Shown here piece after piece: positions 1 through 8,485 of a stretch of DNA of 64,000 nucleotides (within the stretch, counting starts at the first letter, position 1; the number at the start of each line of letters is the position of its first letter). The position numbers and the translations under genes are program-made. The DNA is from Trichomonas vaginalis G3 (taxonomy: Eukaryota; Parabasalia; Trichomonadida; Trichomonadidae): positions 26,145,411 to 26,209,410 of the forward strand of contig NC_067203.1 in assembly GCF_026262505.1 (NCBI RefSeq), given 5' to 3'. The notes beneath the pieces were generated by a model that had not been told where the DNA came from, made no database searches, and saw only the letters and a program-made list of their open reading frames with translations.

Positions 1-569
1 ACGTTTGGAATGAACATTGAATTGACTGCATAACAGAAGGATTTATATTCTACTGAACCTTTACTATTAACTCCTGAAATGCCTGTGACATTAGCTATTT
101 TAGACTCAATGTATAAACAATTACCATAACATACGTATGGAACAGATTTCATCTCAATCGTTTTGTCAACACTTTTCAAAGGAAATGTCATATGGTATGC
201 ACCCAAAAGAAGTTGTACTCTATGACTCATTCTTGGTATCTTAAACTCTTTCTCGCTGCTGAACTTCAATGTTCCCTCAGAAGAGAGTTCGACATCTATG
301 TTGTCAATAGTTTCTTCATTTATGAGAGTATCTATGACTTCAGCAATTTTATCTATTCTATACCCAGCTCTATTAGGAAATGTTATAACACTTCTTTTGT
401 CATCTATTTCAATCTCTATGAAATCTGTTTCATCTGTTATGACAAAAGTTGCGATAGTATTGAAGTCAACAACTCTGAAAGCAAGTGCTTCATTCTGAAG
501 ACCTAAGTTTGTTTGTAGCTTTACTGTCCCGTATTCGTTTGGGTCTGTACTTTGCAAATAGAACAACAT
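1..569 (-). CDS. Penton-like minor capsid protein, family B (3' end outside window)
   Basis: An uninterrupted minus-strand frame of 189 codons runs from an ATG at 569 to the left edge, so the C-terminus is missing. I relate it to the penton-like protein of family A (53442-54232): both open with a short beta-strand stretch followed by a (S/N)xTxxPExY-like segment, share a 'T(D/P)E(T)DFI' turn at about residue 45, and later a G(A/F)Y(H/Y)xxFP motif followed by a strand ending in a YI segment. In Polintons a single jelly-roll penton protein sits at capsid vertices; that role is inference from this weak similarity. It is divergent from the fibre gene at 586, only 16 bases away, which suits a pair of virion-surface genes sharing a promoter. 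The plus-strand frames at 192-506 are shadows of it. Confidence 0.6.
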   Translation of the reverse strand, partial: MLFYLQSTDPNEYGTVKLQTNLGLQNEALAFRVVDFNTIATFVITDETDFIEIEIDDKRSVITFPNRAGYRIDKIAEVIDTLINEETIDNIDVELSSEGTLKFSSEKEFKIPRMSHRVQLLLGAYHMTFPLKSVDKTIEMKSVPYVCYGNCLYIESKIANVTGISGVNSKGSVEYKSFCYAVNSMFIPN

Positions 570-585
570 TTTATTCTCATTAAAA
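570..585. promoter_or_regulatory. 16-bp divergent promoter with initiator-like TCATTA
   Basis: The whole space between two divergent start codons (569 minus, 586 plus) is 16 bases. It holds TCATTAAAA, with the central A seven bases before the plus-strand ATG. Trichomonas genes are known to use an initiator of the type TCA(+1)PyT/A very close to the start codon; this fits it. A similarly tiny divergent spacer separates 36059 and 36078. Confidence 0.45.
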
Positions 586-1003
586 ATGACTATTGCTGCA
601 TATGCGTATGAAACAAATGAAGCAAGAAGAGCACATGAACTAGTAAACGAAAAACTCAACTTTAACCATTGAAGGCAATGATTTAGTCATTGACGATGGA
701 AAAACTAAAAAAGTCATTGATTTCGATACTTTTAACACGTATGACCCATTCATTACAACAAGCAAGGTTCCCATCATAAATGATGGAACGGTGCAATATA
801 TAAATTCTACAGTAGATGCCTCATTAGTGAAAGTATTAAATGTTCTCATTGAATTGTTAAAGAGCTTTCGATTTGACGACAACATTAAATGCCTAAAGAA
901 TTTAGTCATGAATGAGAAACAAATTCTCGGCGTTGCTGGTAACAGTAATGATGTACACCTTATGACATTAGAATATTATAACGAACATAAAGATGAACTG
1001 AAA

Positions 1004-1117
1004 GGAGAGAAGGGTGACACCGGACCTCAAGGACCACAAGGAATACAAGGAATACAAGGAATACAAGGACCTCAAGGCGAAAACGGTTTGGATGGTGAAG
1101 ATGGAAAGGATGGAAAA
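1004..1117 (+). repeat. Collagen-like Gly-X-Y run
   Basis: About 38 codons in which every third residue is glycine, including three consecutive GIQ triplets. The bases repeat a 9-nt unit (ggaatacaa), so the run is prone to expansion. Confidence 0.85.
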
Positions 1118-2555
1118 ACTGCTAAATCATGGATATGGAACCTTATAAATACTGGTTTAACAGCTGCTTCATATGGAGTTCTTCAATACCAAATCGGAAA
1201 GATATGGGCAGTACTTGGTGAAGAAGTTTTAGATGACGTTAAAAATGCTTTGAACTTCATTTCAAATGGTTCGGATACTATTAAAACTTTATCTGGTTGG
1301 ATGCAAGAAACAAGGAGTCAAATAGATACTGTAAGACGCATAGCAAACAATGCACGTACGGGATTGGATACTTTACGAGAAGCACAAAATACACTAAAGG
1401 AAGCAAATGATATTCTTGGCTCAGTATCAGACATGCATGAAGATTGGCTTAAAGGTATTGACAAATCTTTAAAAAATCACAGTCAGTCTATTGCTGACTA
1501 CAAGAAAAGTATAGATTTTTTACATAGTGCTATGGACGTACATGATGGAAGCATAAGGAACTTACTTAATGCTAACAATAACTTACCAGGAACTATTAAA
1601 GCATTTATAAAGTCCTTTGTAAAACCTGGTGCTCTAACATTTAGGTCTTTGAGAGCAAGAGCATTGAAGTCAAGAGATGCAGAAACTCCAACAGAACCTA
1701 CAGAAGGAACTGAAACAACTGAAACTCCAGAAGAACCACCAAAACCAACAGCTAATGAAATATTGTTCGAATATTTTCCAAGGTACTCTGTTCTCATTGC
1801 ATACATTCAAGAAATACTTAAGAAAGCAGACTTGACTTTAGGAGATGATGAAAGTTCTGTATATCTTTCGTTCCAGTTTCAAATAGCAGAACTTTTGAGA
1901 CAGATATGCTTAATGTATGACAACATCTCTGATTTCACAAGATATGATGACGACCATGACCCGAACACGGTGAAGAAAAGTTTTACAAACATCCATTAAG
2001 ACAGGAAAGGTTTTAACTCAAAGTCTCATTATTGACACCAAAGATGGCGAAGTGGACGTTCTTCAAGAGCTGAAGAAAAATACTTCTTCGGGAGGTGGTG
2101 GTAGGCATGAACTTGAAATAAATGAGATAGAAGAGAAATTAGCCGAGAAAGCAGATAAAAACCATGTTCATTATATAAGTTCAGACGAACAGATTATAAC
2201 GGACTACCATGGATATTTAACACAGGATGAACAAATAAGCACTGAAGATGTTAATGAAAGAAGATATAAATACATTCGTGCTAAAGGTTATGACATAAGC
2301 TGTACTGTACAGTATGACACAGGTAAAGCACAAGAAGCATTTGGTTATAACGATGAAATATATGCCTCTAGTTTCTTTGTTAACGGTGTATTAGTTGAAC
2401 CAAGATTTACTTTGAGAGTTAAGGCAAAAATAACTTTTGAAGATGCTATTAAAAGTAAAGCTGACAAAGATGAACTTGACGCAACGAACAAAGTTTTGAA
2501 ATCTCATAAACACAATATCTCCGATATAAATGAACTTCAAGCTACATTAAATAGT

Positions 2556-2975
2556 AAAGCTGACAAGAACCATACACATAAATCCTTCACTACTGTTAGA
2601 GCAGACGACATAATATTGAACTATACCCTTGGTTCAAGTGCACCTTTAGAGAATCCGAGTACAAGCGTAAAAGATACACTAAACAATTTAGATAACAGAT
2701 GTATGAACATTGAAGGTCATGTCAGAAACTTTGAAACACATGAACTACCAGCAATGTTAGATAAGAAAGCTGACAAAAATCATACACATAAATCCTTCAC
2801 TACTGTTAGAGCAGACGACATAATATTGAACTATACCCTTGGTTCAAGTGCACCTTTAGAGAATCCGAGTACAAGCGTAAAAGATACACTAAACAATTTA
2901 GATAACAGATGTATGAACATTGAAGGTCATGTCAGAAACTTTGAAACACATGAACTACCAGCAATGTTAGATAAG
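2556..2975 (+). repeat. Two 210-bp tandem units in the fibre gene
   Basis: Units 2556-2765 and 2766-2975 are almost base-identical and encode 70 residues each, starting with KADKNHTH and ending before the next KADK. The low divergence indicates a recent duplication lengthening the fibre shaft. Confidence 0.9.
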
Positions 2976-3496
2976 AAAGCAGACAAAACAGAGCTTCAAA
3001 CATTAAAGACTGAAATACTTCAAACATTATATCCTATAGGCTCTATTTATATGTCAATGAACTCAACAAATCCAGCAACAGTTTTAGGTTTTGGTACGTG
3101 GAAGCAGATTGTAGATAAATTCTTATACTGTGCTAGATATTCAAAGCAAACAGGAGGTTCGAAGAAAATTAAAGAAGCAAACCTTCCACCGCACACTCAT
3201 ACAGGAACTACAAACACAACAGGTAATCATACACATTCAATAACAAAAAGAGGTTTTACAAATCTTGCAGCAGGTTCAGATAGACAGGGAATGAATAGAT
3301 ATGATATTTCAAGTGACCCAGTAGATTCAAGCGCAGGTATTTTCTGTGGAACCACAGGAAATCATTTACACACTTTCACAACAAATCCAACAGGCTCGGG
3401 TGCAGATTATATGCCACCATTTGTGACTATATTCGCATGGTACCGCGTTCAATGAACGCGCTTGAGCCTTGAATAAAATCTTTAATTTTACATAAA

Positions 3497-4609
3497 TGAG
3501 CTTGAAAGAAGTATTCGAACAACATCCATGGAGGTCATTTAAGAAGTTCAATGAAGCTGCAAAGAGTTGGGGATTTACTAACAGAGCTGAAGTGAAAAGG
3601 TTCTTTTGACAAAAATGTTGTACATCAAACAAAAATAAACCCTTACGACTACTTTTTACCAATTTGCTCCAACACTCCTGACGCATACCAATTTGACACT
3701 CTCATTCAAAGCAGAAAAGGAGGACATAAACCATTCCTCATCTTCATTAATGTTAACACTCGCAAAGCATATGCATATCCAATGAGGAATAAAGGAACTC
3801 ATGAAGTGTTAAAGTTTTACAAAAGTTTGTAGCAGAACATAGCCCAAGTACTTTAACATCAGACCAAGACAGTGCATACCTCAGCAATGAAATCACAGAA
3901 TTTCTCATTAAGCATAACATAACTCACTACACTACTGAAGACCATAACCATAACATACTCGGCATCATAAACCGCTTCATAAGGACTCTCAGAGATTTAA
4001 ATCAAGAGCGAGACTTTACCGAAGAAACAATGAAACATTTTCTCGAAGTATATAATTCCTCAACACATTCTACAACAGGACATACACCAAATTCAATGAC
4101 ACAACAACAAGAAGAAAAGTATATACAAAAGAAACGAAGCCAAACACAAAATATCAGAAATTCAACACAATTTACCCTCATTCCTGGTACAAAAGTTCGT
4201 GTAGTTCTTGACGACAAACCGTTGACAAAGAAATGTTTAAGGTTAAGTCGAAATTATTATATCGTAGACTCTACGCAAGGTAATGGATATCTTATAAAAA
4301 GCTGCTGACGACTCTATTGCGTTTTATCCTCGTCATAAATTAGTCGAAAGTAGTAATGGCAAACTTGCTGAAACCATTGACGAAGCAAAGCGAGGAGTGG
4401 TTATTGAAATACTTGGCTATAACACAAACGATGACACTTATAAAGTAAGATATGAAGGAGGCGTTGAAGATGTTATACCATCTAAGAACTTGAGAGAGTC
4501 GAAGCCAACACATCTGGGACCATTAGAGCGGAGACTGGAAAGACAAAAATATGCCAGAAAGAATAAGAAAATTCTTCTAAACTTTTCATTAGATGTAAAT
4601 CAGACATGA
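3497..4609 (+). pseudogene. Maverick retroviral-type integrase, family B (frameshifted)
   Basis: Reading across breaks near 3606, 3830 and 4305 gives about 370 residues. The N-terminal part precedes an rve core: beta strands with 'FLIFINVNTRKAYAYPMRNK', then TSDQDSAYL with the second catalytic Asp, then HNHNILGIINRFIRTLRDLN where the third acidic residue of DDE enzymes would stand. The C-terminal part (from about 4170) has an IPGTKVRV SH3-like strand and a chromo/Tudor-like segment ending DTYKVRYEGGVEDVIPSKNL, as in known Maverick integrases. The enzyme would insert the element into the genome. The residue 35 positions after the second Asp is Asn, not Glu, so even an unbroken copy may be inactive. 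Start ATG 3497 lies just after the fibre gene. Confidence 0.85.
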
Positions 4610-4664
4610 ACGAGAACAGTCATGATATCATTAATGGTACCATTTATTTTAACATAAATAAAGT

Positions 4665-4716
4665 TTATGTTAGAATGTTAGATCTAACACGTTTTCTAAC
4701 CACTTTTCTAACATGG
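4665..4716. repeat. Left arm of inverted repeat with TTAGATCTAA palindrome
   Basis: This stretch contains TGTTAGA, then TGTTAGATCTAACA, then TCTAACC and TCTAACA half-sites. Its reverse complement recurs almost exactly at 5756-5808, so the two flank the gene at 4818-5751. It belongs to a wider set of half-site modules (7496-7530, 26060-26990, 29421-29480). Confidence 0.8.
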
Positions 4717-4749
4717 TCTAAAACTCTCGAAAATCATGAATTTTTGAAC

Positions 4750-4815
4750 ATTTCCTTATGAAAGAAAAATAACGCTAATTTTTTTCTAAGAAAAATTTTT
4801 ATCTTGTATGTAAAG
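4750..4815 (+). promoter_or_regulatory. Shared upstream element of the accessory genes (copy 1)
   Basis: A block starting TTTCCTTATGAAAGAAAAAT and ending TTGTATGTAAAG lies right before ATG 4818. Nearly the same block lies before ATG 5929; its last part (TTGTATGTAAAGACAGTAATG) lies before ATG 6629 and a variant before ATG 49482. A common promoter for the KilA-N class genes is the simplest reading. Confidence 0.6.
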
Positions 4816-4817
4816 AT

Positions 4818-5751
4818 ATGATTTCAACAATAGGTTCTACAACACTTCAAACAACAACTTCACCAAACTCTTTAGTTATGAATCCAACATCTATGTTAGT
4901 AGAGATGAAAAGCTTCATTCCTTCTTATATGAGACAGAAATACAAAGAATTAAGCAAGAACTTTTAACAAGTAATTTAGACTGTAGTGCGAAAGATGAAA
5001 CAAATGAACAGTATCTTTATGACATGCAGGATATTATTGACCATTTACCCAAATTGCCTGAAATCCAACAACAAAAGCTCACTATTCATGAATTCGATGA
5101 AATAGAAGTGAAACCAACTGACTCAGTAGAAATAAAGAAGTTCATACGTAAAGTAAACTATGAGTTTCTAGGATATCATTGCAACCATAAAGTTATGGAC
5201 AAAGATTGCGACATGGTATATAAGAACATCTCTGACATATATAAATCGGAGGAGTTTAAGACATACGACAACTTGTTTCGTTAGTTGCTGAATGTGTATG
5301 GCAGATAAGAGATAAAGATAAAAGATGTAAAATATGGAATGGACAAATAAAACCAACAACTTTTGAGTTAAAGAAAACCATTGACGCCTTAGTTGTTCTA
5401 GCAGGTCAAATTTCAATGTATAACGCAAAAATGAATCCGCAATGTTCAAAATGTAAAGCAGCAATGAGGAAATATAACTACTCCGTCAAAGAGATAGAAC
5501 GTATGAGAAACGACTATACTGACTTAAAGAAAGAAGTAGAGAAACCAGCAGAAGATAAAATAGACATGTTAGCATTTCTGAACAAAAACTATCCAACAGC
5601 TGACGATTTCCTATTATCTGATGTCAAGAAGAAGTATAAAGAAACCTTCGGCATAGTTAAAATTTTTGATATCCTTCGTGAAGAAATAGAAGCTACAAAA
5701 CTGTTTAAAGTCATGAACCATCGCAACATATACCATGTAAAACGCTTGTAA
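4818..5751 (+). pseudogene. Protein of unknown function between inverted repeats (frameshifted)
   Basis: Start ATG 4818 follows the shared upstream element directly. Breaks near 4950 and 5280 split a protein of about 310 residues. The N-terminus is Ser/Thr-rich; the middle is charged; a Cys-x2-Cys pair (CSKC) stands near 5450 just before a coiled-coil stretch; the C-terminus (SDVKKKYKETFG to VMNHRN-YHVKRL) looks like a small helix-turn-helix or winged helix. I do not recognise the family. Promoter sharing with the two KilA-N genes downstream suggests a DNA-binding accessory protein, but that is inference. The 52-bp inverted repeats on both sides make this a possible gene cassette. Confidence 0.55.
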
Positions 5752-5755
5752 ATAG

Positions 5756-5808
5756 TTATGTTAGAAAAGTGGTTAGAAAACGTGTTAGATCTAACATGCT
5801 AACATAAA
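5756..5808. repeat. Right arm of inverted repeat with TTAGATCTAA palindrome
   Basis: Near-perfect reverse complement of 4665-4716. It starts five bases after the stop of the gene at 4818-5751. Confidence 0.8.
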
Positions 5809-5859
5809 CATTATTTTTTCTATCTTAAGGAAATTCACGAAAATTCATGAGTTTTGACA

Positions 5860-5928
5860 TTTCCTTATGAAAGAAAAATAACGCTAATTTTTTCTAAGAA
5901 AAATTTTATCTTGTATGTAAAGACAGTA
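5860..5928 (+). promoter_or_regulatory. Shared upstream element of the accessory genes (copy 2)
   Basis: Repeats 4750-4815 nearly base for base (TTTCCTTATGAAAGAAAAAT ... TTGTATGTAAAG) and ends at ATG 5929. This places the start at 5929 rather than at the longer in-frame start at 5854, which would translate the element itself. Confidence 0.6.
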
Positions 5929-6540
5929 ATGACAAACATTGAGTTTGAAACAGTTAGAAAGATTGACAATGACACCAAAGTGGTTAGAATTGGTGATTTA
6001 AACGTAAGATACTGTAAGAAATACAACAAATATTCTTTGTCAGACATTATAACACCATCTGGAAAGAAAACAAAGGACTGGGTTAGAATTGCTTCTACTC
6101 AGAAAATTTTGACAAGAAATCCTGAGCTTATGATATCAGTAGCATTTCATGGAACAAGCGCATATCTTATAGACAAAAGTCTTATACCAATAGTTTTGTT
6201 ATGGTTAGACCCAGTTGTTGGATATAACTTCATAACATATGGTTCATTCGACTCAGAACGTTGCAGTGAAGGCTTACTTTACATCGTTCAGAAACCGAAG
6301 GACTTCAATACAAAGAGATATAAGATAGGAAGAACATATAATATAAGTAGTAGATATGACAGTACAGTCAATAGAGTCAAGGTTGTGTTCGTTAATGATA
6401 TGAGAGCCGCAGAAACAGAACTACTCGAAAAGTTTGAGAAAATGTATGGTGCTCCCATAAAAGGTAAAGAAACGTTTGAAGTAGATGAGATAGATAAAGC
6501 TATAAAATTATTTGACGAAGTTGCTGAAAAATACATGTAA
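5929..6540 (+). CDS. KilA-N-like / T5orf172 (GIY-YIG-like) protein
   Basis: Intact frame of 203 residues from ATG 5929. The first half, with DWVRIASTQKIL and NPEL, resembles the KilA-N DNA-binding domain found in phages and large DNA viruses. The second half has the T5orf172 signature, a relative of GIY-YIG nucleases: LLYIVQKP, then YKIGRTYNISSRYD, then a Glu in AAETELLEKF. Such proteins are thought to bind or cut DNA in virus conflicts; the exact role here is unknown. It sits in a run of three genes with the same upstream element and just before a KilA-N-DUF3627 gene. Confidence 0.75.
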   Translation: MTNIEFETVRKIDNDTKVVRIGDLNVRYCKKYNKYSLSDIITPSGKKTKDWVRIASTQKILTRNPELMISVAFHGTSAYLIDKSLIPIVLLWLDPVVGYNFITYGSFDSERCSEGLLYIVQKPKDFNTKRYKIGRTYNISSRYDSTVNRVKVVFVNDMRAAETELLEKFEKMYGAPIKGKETFEVDEIDKAIKLFDEVAEKYM

Positions 6541-6584
6541 AGCGTTTATTTTTGTCTTTTGTGAAAGTCAGAAAATAAAGTTAG

Positions 6585-6628
6585 TTTTATTTTTATTTAT
6601 TTTTTTTATTTTGTATGTAAAGACAGTA
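6585..6628 (+). promoter_or_regulatory. Shared upstream element, short form (copy 3)
   Basis: T-rich stretch ending TTGTATGTAAAGACAGTA directly before ATG 6629. It matches the end of the block before 5929. Confidence 0.5.
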
Positions 6629-7455
6629 ATGTCAACAACAGAGAACACAACAATTGCTATCGTTCATGAAGCCATAAATGAAGAATACGAATACATACAA
6701 TATAACAAACAACTTCGCCTCATTCGTTCGGTCAAAGATGACATGTACCAAATGCAAAGTATAATGAATGCTCTTCTTTCTACAAAGCAAGCATATCATT
6801 GGTTTGAAAACCAACAGACAAAAGAACTTTTAGAAGAATTTCCTCATATGATTGCTTCTCTCGGAAAACCGGGGGAAGAGATTCCGTATGAAAATCGCAA
6901 GAATTTGGCTCCTGGTTTGAAAGGTTATTATGTTCATAGACTTTTAGTAAATGCTGTAGCAATGTGGGCTTCACCTCGTTATGCTTGTTATATTTTCATG
7001 ATGTTAGATGAACTATATAAAGCAGAACGTGAAGATATGGAAATGAAACTTCAAGCAAAAGATGAAGTCATTGAATCCAAAGACAAAAGCATACAGAAAA
7101 GAATACCACGTTCGTACCAAAAGGAAAGGAAAAGAACTATAAGTATATGATATATACTGAAGAGTTGGAAAATGAAGAAGACAGAGATATGGTTATGTTG
7201 CATTTAGTCAGAAGAAACAACAAGAGCTTTTATGACTTAGCTAAGATTTACAAATCTGACAGAAACTGGTTCTATCGTGAAAACTTACCGATTTCAATGA
7301 CACCGAATGAGCAAATAAAGGAAATAGTTCAAGATACGTTACCTCAAACACACTATGACATCAAAGGTTATACAATACTTACATTCAAAGAAGACTTAAC
7401 ATTACTGAAGGAAAAAATAACAGAATATTTCAATAACTTCAAAGAGGAAGAATGA
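6629..7455 (+). pseudogene. KilA-N / DUF3627 protein, copy 1 (one frameshift)
   Basis: About 275 residues with a break near 7115-7150. The N-terminal part (from MSTTENTT) carries a KilA-N-type DNA-binding domain ending with VHRLLVNAVAMWASPRYACY; a coiled coil (KLQAKDEVIESKDKSIQKR) follows; the C-terminal part (RRNNKSFYDLAKIYKSDRNW to LKEKITEYF) matches the DUF3627 domain that accompanies KilA-N and BRO proteins in large DNA viruses. A close relative lies at 49482-50306, where this junction is unbroken but a later codon is a stop. Likely a sequence-specific DNA-binding regulator; role inferred. Confidence 0.75.
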
Positions 7456-7495
7456 AGTCACGACAACATTAACGAAGAGAGAATGAGATGAAAAA

Positions 7496-7560
7496 AACGG
7501 GTGAGATCTCACCTCTTCACCTAAAATATATTTTTGTGCTATATTTACACTCATTTACGA
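7496..7560. repeat. GGTGAGATCTCACC module followed by AAAATATATTTTT
   Basis: A perfect palindrome GGTGAGATCTCACC, a CTTCACC half-site, then CTAAAATATATTTTTG and a block ending ATTTACACTCATTTACGAAGAAG. The same layout with GGGTAGA or GGTTAGA half-sites recurs at 26040-26990 and 29421-29480. Confidence 0.7.
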
Positions 7561-7567
7561 AGAAGTC

Positions 7568-7864
7568 ATGAATCCTACGTCAATTATGTTCGACACTGTA
7601 AGCATTAACGATAACATTAACAATAACATTAACGATAACATTCATTTTTGCATTAATCCTGCTGTGTTGTCAAAATGTCAGTCTTTGTCTATAAAGCAAG
7701 CTGCGCTCCATGAGATTCTCATAAATTATTATGAGCATCCGGAACTTCACAAAATCTGGATTCGTTTCTATGGTTTCCAGCGTTATTTTTGCATCATGAC
7801 ACGAAGTGAAGATTTGCACTTCGTCAAAATGTCAGTCTTTGTCATCATTTTTAAAAGAAGTTAA
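7568..7864 (+). CDS. Hypothetical protein with Asn-Asp-Ile repeat
   Basis: 98-codon frame starting right after the repeat module. It contains an ND-NI-NN-NI run (from the 12-nt repeat ataacattaaca/g) and a middle part 'HEILINYYEHPELHKIWIRFYGF' that looks globular. The last 25 codons may not be original, because the DNA there holds a hairpin (gaagtgaag/cacttcg). No family recognised; it could be a chance frame. Confidence 0.4.
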   Translation: MNPTSIMFDTVSINDNINNNINDNIHFCINPAVLSKCQSLSIKQAALHEILINYYEHPELHKIWIRFYGFQRYFCIMTRSEDLHFVKMSVFVIIFKRS

Positions 7865-7923
7865 TTAACCTGGTGACATGGTGACGTAGTGACACTCTCA
7901 GTTCTTCAAAAATATATTTTTAC

Positions 7924-8394
7924 TTAAATAGCTTCAGGGTCAATTTCTTCAACCATTTCACTTCTTCGTCAATGTCAATAGAAGCTTCTTCAACCTTTGG
8001 TAAGAATTTCTGTATAACATCTTTGTTCGTTATTGTCTTCAGAGATGAAGGATAATATTTCACATGTTTCACCCTTCTTATATTCTTTCTGTTCGGAAAG
8101 ATTTAAAGCAATACTGAAGAAGTCAATGTTAGAGTTCTTTATGACAGTATAATGAGTATCTTTGACATTCACGAAGAAACTCTTTTGTTTCAAAACTACT
8201 GCTAACTCTTGTGAAGTATAACGTTTGCGGTCAATGACGATAGCTAATGGTCTGACATACTGACCAAACTTAGATTCTTTCACAAACTTCTTGTTAAAGA
8301 TAACATTAACATTTGAAGCATTATTGAACTCATTCTTGATGGCAGTAGCGAGAGCATTGTATGAAAAGAACTTGCAATCTTGCATGTGTTTCAT
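7924..8394 (-). pseudogene. Small binding-protein-like gene, family B (one frameshift)
   Basis: Minus-strand gene of about 155 residues from ATG 8394. A small shift near 7990 leads into an end EEIDPEAI, like the IDIDPEMF end of the family A gene (39003-39419, 51722-52140). Both have an N-terminal helix, an 'NV-F--F-KSKF' strand, a K(K/E)G(E/K) turn and an acidic tail, and both lie near replication genes. A short beta-rich protein with an acidic tail is typical of single-strand DNA-binding proteins, but I see no diagnostic motif; function is a guess. It is divergent from pPolB, whose start is 92 bases away. Confidence 0.5.
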
Positions 8395-8485
8395 TAAAAT
8401 AAAAATATTAAATTATTTTGAAAAATAACTTTAAAAAATCTAATCTAATTTTTTCAAAAAATATTTTTTTTATTTCCTACTAAAG

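Larger units (their letters stand above)
586..3455 (+). pseudogene. Virion fibre-like protein: N-terminal domain, collagen repeats, coiled coil, 70-aa repeats, phage tail-collar-like end (frameshifted)
   Basis: One gene of about 955 residues broken by small frameshifts near 650 and 1980. The start is ATG 586, seven bases after an initiator-like motif. In order: an N-terminal domain; about 12 Gly-X-Y triplets (1004-1117; GPQ, GIQ, GEN) that should form a collagen triple helix; a long helical region with a Thr/Pro/Glu-rich linker near 1680-1750; a lysine-rich region with KADK turns; two near-identical 70-residue units (2556-2975); and a C-terminal domain opening with YPIGSIYMSMNSTNP and ending with His-Thr-His motifs and a Y-PPF-TIFAWYR end. 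That last domain resembles the receptor-binding collar/short-tail-fibre domains of bacteriophages, which trimerise. Role as a receptor-binding capsid fibre is inference. A shorter related C-terminus lies at 40558-41215. Next gene is the integrase, 42 bases on. Confidence 0.7.

Noticed and set aside
192-506. Plus-strand frames of 104 and 66 codons
   Set aside because: They lie opposite the open penton-like frame (569 to 1) and have poor composition.
2990-3455. Bacteriophage contamination because of the tail-collar domain
   Set aside because: The domain is continuous with the fibre gene and next to a Maverick integrase, and a second copy in this window is also integrase-linked.
586-4609. Introns as the cause of frame changes
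   Set aside because: The changes are one- or two-base shifts in otherwise continuous coding sequence; I saw no Trichomonas-type splice motifs at these points.
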